Shown: piece after piece, positions 7,745 to 19,369 of the stretch
Layout of the letters: each line of letters begins with the position of its first letter
Numbering within the stretch: the first letter of the stretch is position 1
Notes under the pieces: model-generated
Databases searched by the model: none
Told to the model about the DNA's origin: nothing
Seen by the model: only the letters and a program-made list of their open reading frames with translations
DNA from: Desmodus rotundus
Lineage: Eukaryota > Chordata > Mammalia > Chiroptera > Phyllostomidae
Direction of reading: 5' to 3'
Assembly (NCBI RefSeq): GCF_022682495.2
Contig: NC_071387.1
Span: 148,908,347 to 148,972,346, forward strand
DNA: 64,000 bases
Program-made: the position numbers and the translations under genes

Positions 7745-9683
7745 TTGGTGTCTGCAAAAGTCATTCACCTGTGGCCAACCTGGGCCCCCGTGAGCAAGAC
7801 CATGCCCCATGGCAGGAGCCTGGGGAGGCCACTGGAGCCACGGGGGCAGGGCTGGGGATTTTGCCGGGGTTCTCTCGGGGCCCAGGCGTCCTCTCTCGCC
7901 CGGGGAGAGCCCACGCCGTCCCTTGACCCCCGCAGGACACCTGCATCCAGCGATAAGCGGCCCTCTGCCTCCATGGGGCTCGGAAACAAGGGGCCGGGGT
8001 GCGAGCAACTGGCCTACGTGGCGGCAAACCCGCAGACCCCTCCGTCACGTCCCCACCACTGCGAAGATCCCCCTGTTCTTCCATCCGTAAAGGGGTCCCC
8101 CTTTACGGATGGAAGAACAGGGGGGAGGCCCCCAGGAGATGGCTTTCCTCCGAGCCGCGGCTGCTTAGTTTGGGGCCCAGAAGCGGGGCCGCGCATGCGC
8201 GGGCAGGCCCCCTCACCACAAGCCTGTCTGCGGGCAACGGGCCCCGCCCTTGAGATATCTTGCCAGGTTCACAGGGTCCCTGGGGTCGTGTCGGGGAAAC
8301 GGAAGTCCTCCCTGCCACCCAGAGGACCCCGCGTTTTCTCTTGGAACCCACTTGCCAGCAGCTCTCCAACCCCGGCAGAGGCAGAGTGCCCAGGGAAGAC
8401 CTGGGGACCTAGGGCCGGGGAGGGGGGCCGGCCGCTGTTCAGCTCCAGATGGAGTGGGCCATGTGGTCGGAACCCACACCCACCGAGGGGTTCTCCCGGG
8501 GGGACTCAGGCCTGAGCCCTGCCTGGGCGGTTAAGAGTACTGCCCTGGCTCAAACTGCCCCCCCCCCCCGCCCCCAGGAGGCAAACGTGGACCTGGCCAC
8601 TGCCACTCTCTAAAGTCTGGTCTAAACTACGCAAGAAGCGACTGTGACCGCTGAGACCTCGGTCCCCCGGAGACCAACCCCCCTCTCCGTGAAGGCATCC
8701 CCGGCCTCCGGTACTTGGTGTCTGCAAAAGGCATTCACCTGCGGCTAACCTGGGCCCTCGTGAGCAAGACCATGCCCCATGGAAGGAGCCTGGGAGGCCA
8801 CTGGAGCCACGGGGGCCAGGGCTGGGGATTTTGCCGGGGTTCTCTCGGGGCCCAGGCGTCCTCTCTCGCCCGTGGAGTGCCCACGCCGTCCCTTGAACCC
8901 CGCAGGACACCTGCATCCAGCGATAAGCGGCCCTCTGCCTCCATGGGGCTCAGAAACAAGGGGCCGGGGTGCGAGCAACTGGCCTACGTGGCGGCAAACC
9001 CGCAGACCCCTCCGTCTCGTCCCCACCACTGTGAAGATCCCCCTGTTCTTCCATCCGTAAAGGGGTCCCCCTTTACGGATGGAAGAACAGGGGGGAGGCC
9101 CCCAGGAGATGGCTTTCCTCCGAACCGCGGCTGCTTAGTTTGTGGCCCAGAAGCGAGGCCGCGCATGCGCGGGCAGGCCCCCTCACCACAAGCCTGTCTG
9201 CGGGCAACGGACCCCGCCCTTGAGATATCTTGCCCGGTTCACAGGGTCCCTGGGGTCGTGTCCGGGGAAACGGAAGTCCTCCCTGCCACCCAGAGGACCC
9301 CGCGTTTTCTCTTGGACCCCACTGGCCAGCACCTCTCCAACCCCGGCAGAGGCAGAGTGCCCAGGGAAGACCTGGGGACCTAGGGCCGGGGAGGGGGGCC
9401 GGCCGCTGTACAGCTCCAGATGGAGTGGGCCATGTGGGCGGAACCCACACCCACCGAGGGGTTCTCCCGGGGGGACTCAGGCCTGAGCCCTGCCTGGGCG
9501 GTTAAGAGTACTGCCCTGGCTCAAACTGCCCCCCCACCGCCCCCAGGAGGCAAACGTGGACCTGGCCACTGCCACTCTCTAAAGTCTGGTCTAAACTACG
9601 CAAGAAGCGACTGTGACCGCTGAGACCTCGGTCCCCCGGAGACCAACCCCCCTCTCTGTGAAGGCATCCCCAGCCTCCGGTAC
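7745..9683 (+). repeat. HOR unit 2: 2-mer a/c hybrid-d
   Basis: The monomer at 7745 begins as type a (CACCTGTGG, GGGGGCAGGG, and GGGGAGAGCCC near 7901) and ends as type c (GTGTCGGGGAAAC near 8288, TTGGAACCCAC near 8341). The switch lies between about 7910 and 8093. It is followed by d at 8715. The d copy carries the same CAGCACCTCTCC variant as the d at 6776. Confidence 0.88.
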
Positions 9684-12600
9684 TTGGTGTCTGCAAAAGT
9701 CATTCACCTGTGGCCAACCTGGGCCCCCGTGAGCAAGACCATGCCCCATGGCAGGAGCCTGGGGAGGCCACTGGAGCCACGGGGGCAGGGCTGGGGATTT
9801 TGCCGGGGTTCTCTCGGGGCCCAGGCGTCCTCTCTCGCCCGGGGAGAGCCCACGCCGTCCCTTGACCCCCGCAGGACACCTGCATCCAGCGATAAGCGGC
9901 CCTCTGCCTCCATGGGGCTCGGAAACAAGGGGCCGGGGTGCGAGCAACTGGCCTACGTGGCGGCAAACCCGCAGACCCCTCCGTCACGTCCCCACCACTG
10001 CGAAGATCCCCCTGTTCTTCCATCCGTAAAAGGGTGCCCTTTACGGATGGAAGAACAGGGGGGAGGCCCCCAGGAGATGGCTTTCCTCCGAGCCGCGGCT
10101 GCTTAGTTTGGGGCCCAGAAGCGGGGCGCGCATGCGCTGGCAGGCCCCCTCACCACAAGCCTGTCTGCGGGCAACGGGCCCCGCCCTTGAGATATCTTGC
10201 CAGGTTCACAGGGTCACTGGGGTCGTGTCCGGGGAAACGGAAGTCCTCCCTGCCACCCAGAGGACCCCGCGTTTTCTCTTGGACCCCACTGGCCAGCAGC
10301 TCTCCAACCGCGCCAGAGGCAGAGTGCCCAGGGAAGACCTGGGGACCTAGGGCCGGGGAGGGGGGCCGGCCGCTGTACAGCTCCAGATGGAGTGGGCCAT
10401 GTGGGCGGAACCCACACCCACCGAGGAGTTCTCCTGGGGGGACCTAGGCCTGAGCCCTGCCTGGGCGGATAAGAGTCCTGCCCTGGCTCAAACTGCCCCC
10501 CCCCCCTGCCCCCAGGAGGCAAACTTGGACCTGGCGATTGCCACCCTCTAAAGTCTGGTCTAAACTACGCAAGAAGCGACTGTGACCGCTGAGATCTTGG
10601 TCCCCCGGAGACCAACCCCCCTCTCCGTGACGGCATCCCCGGCCTCCGGTACTTGGTGTCTGCAAAAGGCATTCACCTGCGGCCAACCTGGGCCCCCGAG
10701 AGCAAGACCATGCCCCATGGCAGGAGCCTGGGGAGGCCACTGGAGCCACGGGGGCCAGGCCTGGGGATTTTGCCGGGGTTCTCTCGGGGCCCAGGCGTCC
10801 TCTCTCGCCCGGGGAGTGCCCACGCCGTCCCTTGACCCCCGCAGGACACCTGCATCCAGCGATAAGCGGCCCTCTGCCTCCATGGGGCTCGGAAACAAGG
10901 GGCCGGGGTGCGAGCAACTGGCCTACGTGGCGGCAAACCCGCAGACCCCTCCGTCACGTCCCCACCACTGCGAAGATCCCCCTGTTCTTCCATCCGTAAA
11001 GGGGTCCCCCTTTACGGATGGAAGAACAGGGGGGAGGCCCCCAGGAGATGGCTTTCCTCCGAGCCGCGGCTGCTTAGTTTGGGGCCCAGAAGCGGGGCCG
11101 CGCATGCGCGGGCAGGCCCCCTCACCACAAGCCTGCCTGCGGGCAACCGGCCCCGCCCTTGAGATATCTTGCCCGGTTCACAGGGTCCCTGGGGTCGTGT
11201 CCGGGAAACGGAAGTCCTCCCTGCCACCCAGAGGACCCCGCGTTTTCTCTTGGACCCCACTGGCCAGCAGCTCTCCAACCCCGGCAGAGGCAGAGTGCCC
11301 AGGGATGACCTGGGGACCTAGGGCCGGGGAGGGGGGCCGGCCGCTGTACAGCTCCAGATGGAGTGGGCCATGTGGGCGGAACCCACACCCACCGAGGGGT
11401 TCTCCCGTGGGGACTCAGGCCTGAGCCCAGCCTGGCGGTTAAGAGTCCGGCCCTGGTTCAAACTGCCCCCCCCCTGCCCCCAGGAGGCAAACTTGGACCT
11501 GGCGACTGCCACCCTCTAAAGTCTGGTCTAAACTACGCAAGAAGCGACTGTGACCGCTGAGACCTTGGTCCCCCGGAGACCAACCCCCCTCTCCGTGAAG
11601 GCATCCCCGGCCTCCGGTACTTGGTGTCTGCAAAAGGCATTCACCTGCGGCCAACCTGGGCCCCCGAGAGCAAGACCATGCCCCATGGCAGGAGCCTGGG
11701 GAGGCCACTGGAGCCACGGGGGCCAGGCCTGGGGATTTTGCCGGGGTTCTCTCGGGGCCCAGGCGTCCTCTCTCGCCCGGGGAGTGCCCACGCCGTCCCT
11801 TGACCCCCGCAGGACACCTGCATCCAGCGATAAGCGGCCCTCTGCCTCCATGGGGCTCGGAAACAAGGGGCCGGGGTGCGAGCAACTGGCCTACGTGGCG
11901 GCAAACCCGCAGACCCCTCCGTCACGTCCCCACCACTGCGAAGATCCCCCTGTTCTTCCATCCGTAAAGGGGTCCCCCTTTACGGATGGAAGAACAGGGG
12001 GGAGGCCCCCAGGAGATGGCTTTCCTCCGAGCCGCGGCTGCTTAGTTTGGGGCCCAGAAGCGGGGCCGCGCATGCGCGGGCAGGCCCCCTCACCACAAGC
12101 CTGTCTGCGGGCAACGGGCCCCGCCCTTGAGATATCTTGCCAGGTTCACAGGGTCCCTGGGGTCGTGTCGGGGAAACGGAAGTCCTCCCTGCCACCCAGA
12201 GGACCCCGCGTTTTCTCTTGGAACCCACTTGCCAGCAGCTCTCCAACCCCGGCAGAGGCAGAGTGCCCAGGGAAGACCTGGGGACCTAGGGCCGGGGAGG
12301 GGGGCCGGCCGCTGTTCAGCTCCAGATGGAGTGGGCCATGTGGTCGGAACCCACACCCACCGAGGGGTTCTCCCGGGGGGACTCAGGCCTGAGCCCTGCC
12401 TGGGCGGTTAAGAGTACTGCCCTGGCTCAAACTGCCCCCCCCCCCGCCCCCAGGAGGCAAACGTGGACCTGGCCACTGCCACTCTCTAAAGTCTGGTCTA
12501 AACTACGCAAGAAGCGACTGTGACCGCTGAGACCTCGGTCCCCCGGAGACCAACCCCCCTCTCCGTGAAGGCATCCCCGGCCTCCGGTACTTGGTGTCTG

Positions 12601-15496
12601 CAAAAGGCATTCACCTGCGGCTAACCTGGGCCCTCGTGAGCAAGACCATGCCCCATGGAAGGAGCCTGGGGAGGCCACTGGAGCCACGGGGGCCAGGGCT
12701 GGGGATTTTGCCGGGGTTCTCTCGGGGCCCAGGCGTCCTCTCTCGCCCGTGGAGTGCCCACGCCGTCCCTTGAACCCCGCAGGACACCTGCATCCAGCGA
12801 TAAGCGGCCCTCTGCCTCCATGGGGCTCAGAAACAAGGGGCCGGGGTGCGAGCAACTGGCCTACGTGGCGGCAAACCCGCAGACCCCTCCGTCTCGTCCC
12901 CACCACTGTGAAGATCCCCCTGTTCTTCCATCCGTAAAGGGGTCCCCCTTTTCGGATGGAAGAACAGGGGGGAGGCCCCCAGGAGATGGCTTTCCTCCGA
13001 ACCGCGGCTGCTTAGTTTGTGGCCCAGAAGCGAGGCCGCGCATGCGCGGGCAGGCCCCCTCACCACAAGCCTGTCTGCGGGCAACGGACCCCGCCCTTGA
13101 GATATCTTGCCCGCTTCACAGGGTCCCTGGGGTTGTCCGGGAAACGGAAGTCCTCCCTGCCACCCAGAGGACCCCGCGTTTTCTCTTGGACCCCACTGGC
13201 CAGCAGCTCTCCAACCCCGGCAGAGGCAGAGTGCCCAGGGATGACCTGGGGACCTAGGGCCGGGGAGGGGGGCCGGCCGCTGTACAGCTCCAGATGGAGT
13301 GGGCCATGTGGGCGGAACCCACACCCACCGAGGGGTTCTCCCGTGGGGACTCAGGCCTGAGCCCAGCCTGGCGGTTAAGAGTCCGGCCCTGGTTCAAACT
13401 GCCCCCCGCTGCCCCCAGGAGGCAAACTTGGACCTGGCGACTGCCACCCTCTAAAGTCTGGTCTAAACTACGCAAGAAGCGACTGTGACCGCTGAGACCT
13501 TGGTCCCCCGGAGACCAACCCCCCTCTCCGTGAAGGCATCCCCGGCCTCCGGTACTTGGTGTCTGCAAAAGGCATTCACCTGCGGCCAACCTGGGCCCCC
13601 GAGAGCAAGACCATGCCCCATGTCAGGAGCCTGGGGAGGCCACTGGAGCCACGGGGGCCAGGCCTGGGGATTTTGCCGGGGTTCTCTCGGGGCCCAGGCG
13701 TCCTCTCTCGCCCGGGGAGTGCCCACGCCGTCCCTTGACCCCCGCAGGACACCTGCATCCAGCGATAAGCGGCCCTCTGCCTCCATGGGGCTCGGAAACA
13801 AGGGGCCGGGGTGCGAGCAACTGGCCTACGTGGCGGCAAACCCGCAGACCCCTCCGTCACGTCCCCACCACTGCGAAGATCCCCCTGTTCTTCCATCCGT
13901 AAAGGGGTCCCCCTTTACGGATGGAAGAACAGGGGGGAGGCCCCCAGGAGATGGCTTTCCTCCGAGCCGCGGCTGCTTAGTTTGGGGCCCAGAAGCGGGG
14001 CCGCGCTTGCGCGGGCAGGCCCCCTCACCACAAGCCTGTCTGCGGGCAACGGGCCCCGCCCTTGAGATATCTTGCCAGGTTCACAGGGTCCCTGGGGTCG
14101 TGTCGGGGAAACGGAAGTCCTCCCTGCCACCCAGAGGACCCCGCGTTTTCTCTTGGAACCCACTTGCCAGCAGCTCTCCAACCCCGGCAGAGGCAGAGTG
14201 CCCAGGGAAGACCTGGGGACCTAGGGCCGGGGAGGGGGGCCGGCCGCTGTTCAGCTCCAGATGGAGTGGGCCATGTGGTCGGAACCCACACCCACCGAGG
14301 GGTTCTCCCGGGGGGACTCAGGCCTGAGCCCTGCCTGGGCGGTTAAGAGTACTGCCCTGGCTCAAACTGCCCCCCCCCCCCGCCCCCAGGAGGCAAACGT
14401 GGACCTGGCCACTGCCACTCTCTAAAGTCTGGTCTAAACTACGCAAGAAGCGACTGTGACCGCTGAGACCTCGGTCCCCCGGAGACCAACCCCCCTCTCC
14501 GTGAAGGCATCCCCGGCCTCCGGTACTTGGTGTCTGCAAAAGGCATTCACCTGCGGCTAACCTGGGCCCTCGTGAGCAAGACCATGCCCCATGGAAGGAG
14601 CCTGGGGAGGCCACTGGAGCCACGGGGGCCAGGGCTGGGGATTTTGCCGGGGTTCTCTCGGGGCCCAGGCGTCCTCTCTCGCCCGTGGAGTGCCCACGCC
14701 GTCCCTTGAACCCCGCAGGACACCTGCATCCAGCGATAAGCGGCCCTCTGCCTCCATGGGGCTCAGAAACAAGGGGCCGGGGTGCGAGCAACTGGCCTAC
14801 GTGGCGGCAAACCCGCAGACCCCTCCGTCTCGTCCCCACCACTGTGAAGATCCCCCTGTTCTTCCATCCGTAAAGGGGTCCCCCTTTACGGATGGAAGAA
14901 CAGGGGGGAGGCCCCCAGGAGATGGCTTTCCTCCGAACCTCGGCTGCTTAGTTTGTGGCCCAGAAGCGAGGCCGCGCATGCGCGGGCAGGCCCCCTCACC
15001 ACAAGCCTGTCTGCGGGCAACGGACCCCGCCCTTGAGATATCTTGCCCGGTTCACAGGGTCCCTGGGGTCGTGTCCGGGGAAACGGAAGTCCTCCCTGCC
15101 ACCCAGAGGACCCCGCGTTTTCTCTTGGACCCCACTGGCCAGCAGCTCTCCAACCCCGGCAGAGGCAGAGTGCCCAGGGAAGACCTGGGGACCTAGGGCC
15201 GGGGAGGGGGGCCGGCCGCTGTACAGCTCCAGATGGAGTGGGCCATGTGGGCGGAACCCACACCCACCGAGGGGTTCTCCCGGGGGGACTCAGGCCTGAG
15301 CCCTGCCTGGGCGGTTAAGAGTACTGCCCTGGCTCAAACTGCCCCCCCACCGCCCCCAGGAGGCAAACGTGGACCTGGCCACTGCCACTCTCTAAAGTCT
15401 GGTCTAAACTACGCAAGAAGCGACTGTGACCGCTGAGACCTCGGTCCCCCGGAGACCAACCCCCCTCTCTGTGAAGGCATCCCCAGCCTCCGGTAC
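9684..15496 (+). repeat. HOR unit 3: 6-mer a-b-c-d/b-c-d
   Basis: Monomers: a 9684, b 10653, c 11621, d/b hybrid 12591, c 13556, d 14527. The hybrid starts as d (TTTGTGGCCC near 13016) and ends as b (AGGGATGACC near 13239, CCCGTGGGGAC near 13341), then passes into a second c-d pair. The c at 13556 has a changed NRF1-like core (GCGCTTGCGC near 14004). The hybrid is short (965 bp). Confidence 0.88.
12916..12971. repeat. Central inverted repeat with one mismatch (d/b hybrid)
   Basis: The right arm reads CTTTTCGG; the T at 12952 replaces the A of other copies and breaks one pair. It lies in the d/b hybrid at 12591. Confidence 0.88.
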
Positions 15497-18400
15497 TTGG
15501 TGTCTGCAAAAGTCATTCACCTGTGGCCAACCTGGGCCCCCGTGAGCAAGACCATGCCCCATGGCAGTAGCCTGGGGAGGCCACTGGAGCCACGGGGGCA
15601 GGGCTGGGGATTTTGCCGGGGTTCTCTCGGGGCCCAGGCGTCCTCTCTCGCCCGGGGAGTGCCCACGCCGTCCCTTGACCCCCGCAGGACACCTGCATCC
15701 AGCGATAAGCGGCCCTCTGCCTCCATGGGGCTCGGAAACAAGGGGCCGGGGTGCGAGCAACTGGCCTACGTGGCGGCAAACCCGCAGACCCCTCCGTCAC
15801 GTCCCCACCACTGCGAAGATCCCCCTGTTCTTCCATCCGTAAAGGGGTGCCCTTTACGGATGGAAGAACAGGGGGGAGGCCCCCAGGAGATGGCTTTCCT
15901 CCGAGCCGCGGCTGCTTAGTTTGGGGCCCAGAAGCGGGGCGCGCATGCGCTGGCAGGCCCCCTCACCACAAGCCTGTCTGCGGGCAACGGGCCCCGCCCT
16001 TGAGATATCTTGCCAGGTTCACAGGGTCACTGGGGTCGTGTCCGGGGAAACGGAAGTCCTCCCTGCCACCCAGAGGACCCCGCGTTTTCTCTTGGACCCC
16101 ACTGGCCAGCAGCTCTCCAACCGCGCCAGAGGCAGAGTGCCCAGGGAAGACCTGGGGACCTAGGGCCGGGGAGGGGGGCCGGCCGCTGTACAGCTCCAGA
16201 TGGAGTGGGCCATGTGGGCGGAACCCACACCCACCGAGGAGTTCTCCTGGGGGGACCTAGGCCTGAGCCCTGCCTGGGCGGTTAAGAGTCCTGCCCTGGC
16301 TCAAACTGCCCCCCCCCCTGCCCCCAGGAGGCAAACTTGGACCTGGCGATTGCCACCCTCTCAAGTCTGGTCTAAACTACGCAAGAAGCGACTGTGACCG
16401 CTGAGATCTTGGTCCCCCGGAGACCAACCCCCCTCTCCGTGATGGCATCCCCGGCCTCCGGTACTTGGTGTCTGCAAAAGGCATTCACCTGCGGCCAACC
16501 TGGGCCCCCGAGAGCAAGACCATGCCCCATGGCAGGAGCCTGGGGAGGCCACTGGAGCCACGGGGGCCAGGCCTGGGGATTTTGCCGGGGTTCTCTCGGG
16601 GCCCAGGCGTCCTCTCTCGCCCGGGGAGTGCCCACGCCGTCCCTTGACCCCCGCAGGACACCTGCATCCAGCGATAAGCGGCCCTCTGCCTCCATGGGGC
16701 TCGGAAACAAGGGGCCGGGGTGCGAGCAACTGGCCTACGTGGCGGCAAACCCGCAGACCCCTCCGTCACGTCCCCACCACTGCGAAGATCCCCCTGTTCT
16801 TCCATCCGTAAAGGGGTCCCCCTTTACGGATGGAAGAACAGGGGGGAGGCCCCCAGGAGATGGCTTTCCTCCGAGCCGCGGCTGCTTAGTTTGGGGCCCA
16901 GAAGCGGGGCCGCGCATGCGCGGGCAGGCCCCCTCACCACAAGCCTGTCTGCGGGCAACCGGCCCCGCCCTTGAGATATCTTGCCCGGTTCACAGGGTCC
17001 CTGGGGTCGTGTCCGGGAAACGGAAGTCCTCCCTGCCACCCAGAGGACCCCGCGTTTTCTCTTGGACCCCACTGGCCAGCAGCTCTCCAACCCCGGCAGA
17101 GGCAGAGTGCCCAGGGATGACCTGGGGACCTAGGGCCGGGGAGGGGGGCCGGCCGCTGTACAGCTCCAGATGGAGTGGGCCATGTGGGCGGAACCCACAC
17201 CCACCGAGGGGTTCTCCCGTGGGGACTCAGGCCTGAGTCCAGCCTGGCGGTTAAGAGTCCGGCCCTGGTTCAAACTGCCCCCCGCTGCCCCCAGGAGGCA
17301 AACTTGGACCTGGCGACTGCCACCCTCTAAAGTCTGGTCTAAACTACGCAAGAAGCGACTGTGACCGCTGAGACCTTGGTCCCCCGGAGACCAACCCCCC
17401 TCTCCGTGAAGGCATCCCCGGCCTCCGGTACTTGGTGTCTGCAAAAGGCATTCACCTGCGGCCAACCTGGGCCCCCGAGAGCAAGACCATGCCCCATGGC
17501 AGGAGCCTGGGGAGGCCACTGGAGCCACGGGGGCCAGGCCTGGGGATTTTGCCGGGGTTCTCTCGGGGCCCAGGCGTCCTCTCTCGCCCGGGGAGTGCCC
17601 ACGCCGTCCCTTGACCCCCGCAGGACACCTGCATCCAGCGATAAGCGGCCCTCTGCCTCCATGGGGCTCGGAAACAAGGGGCCGGGGTGCGAGCAACTGG
17701 CCTACGTGGCGGCAAACCCGCAGACCCCTCCGTCACGTCCCCACCACTGCGAAGATCCCCCTGTTCTTCCATCCGTAAAGGGGTCCCCCTTTACGGATGG
17801 AAGAACAGGGGGGAGGCCCCCAGGAGATGGCTTTCCTCCGAGCCGCGGCTGCTTAGTTTGGGGCCCAGAAGCGGGGCCGCGCATGCGCGGGCAGGCCCCC
17901 TCACCACAAGCCTGTCTGCGGGCAACGGGCCCCGCCCTTGAGATATCTTGCCAGGTTCACAGGGTCCCTGGGGTCCTGTCGGGGAAACGGAAGTCCTCCC
18001 TGCCACCCAGAGGACCCCGCGTTTTCTCTTGGAACCCACTTGCCAGCAGCTCTCCAACCCCGGCAGAGGCAGAGTGCCCAGGGAAGACCTGGGGACCTAG
18101 GGCCGGGGAGGGGGGCCGGCCGCTGTTCAGCTCCAGATGGAGTGGGCCATGTGGTCGGAACCCACACCCACCGAGGGGTTCTCCCGGGGGGACTCAGGCC
18201 TGAGCCCTGCCTGGGCGGTTAAGAGTACTGCCCTGGCTCAAACTGCCCCCCCCCCGCCCCCAGGAGGCAAACGTGGACCTGGCCACTGCCACTCTCTAAA
18301 GTCTGGTCTAAACTACGCAAGAAGCGACTGTGACCGCTGAGACCTCGGTCCCCCGGAGACCAACCCCCCTCTCCGTGAAGGCATCCCCGGCCTCCGGTAC

Positions 18401-19369
18401 TTGGTGTCTGCAAAAGGCATTCACCTGCGGCTAACCTGGGCCCTCGTGAGCAAGACCATGCCCCATGGAAGGAGCCTGGGAGGCCACTGGAGCCACGGGG
18501 GCCAGGGCTGGGGATTTTGCCGGGGTTCTCTCGGGGCCCAGGCGTCCTCTCTCGCCCGTGGAGTGCCCACGCCGTCCCTTGAACCCCGCAGGACACCTGC
18601 ATCCAGCGATAAGCGGCCCTCTGCCTCCATGGGGCTCAGAAACAAGGGGCCGGGGTGCGAGCAACTGGCCTACGTGGCGGCAAACCCGCAGACCCCTCCG
18701 TCTCGTCCCCACCACTGTGAAGATCCCCCTGTTCTTCCATCCGTAAAGGGGTCCCCCTTTACGGATGGAAGAACAGGGGGGAGGCCCCCAGGAGATGGCT
18801 TTCCTCCGAACCGCGGCTGCTTAGTTTGTGGCCCAGAAGCGAGGCCGCGCATGCGCGGGCAGGCCCCCTCACCACAAGCCTGTCTGCGGGCAACGGACCC
18901 CGCCCTTGAGATATCTTGCCCGGTTCACAGGGTCCCTGGGGTCGTGTCCGGGGAAACGGAAGTCCTCCCTGCCACCCAGAGGACCCCGCGTTTTCTCTTG
19001 GACCCCACTGGCCAGCACCTCTCCAACCCCGGCAGAGGCAGAGTGCCCAGGGAAGACCTGGGGACCTAGGGCCGGGGAGGGGGGCCGGCCGCTGTACAGC
19101 TCCAGATGGAGTGGGCCATGTGGGCGGAACCCACACCCACCGAGGGGTTCTCCCGGGGGGACTCAGGCCTGAGCCCTGCCTGGGCGGTTAAGAGTACTGC
19201 CCTGGCTCAAACTGCCCCCCCACCGCCCCCAGGAGGCAAACGTGGACCTGGCCACTGCCACTCTCTAAAGTCTGGTCTAAACTACGCAAGAAGCGACTGT
19301 GACCGCTGAGACCTCGGTCCCCCGGAGACCAACCCCCCTCTCTGTGAAGGCATCCCCAGCCTCCGGTAC
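15497..19369 (+). repeat. HOR unit 4: canonical 4-mer a-b-c-d
   Basis: Monomers: a 15497, b 16465, c 17432, d 18401; total 3,873 bp. Type a ends with ACCCTCTCAAGTCTGG near 16356, a variant shared with the a at 4838. The d copy carries the CAGCACCTCTCC variant. The b copy has a short C run (CCCCCCGCTGCC near 17278), matching the d/b hybrid at 12591. Confidence 0.92.
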
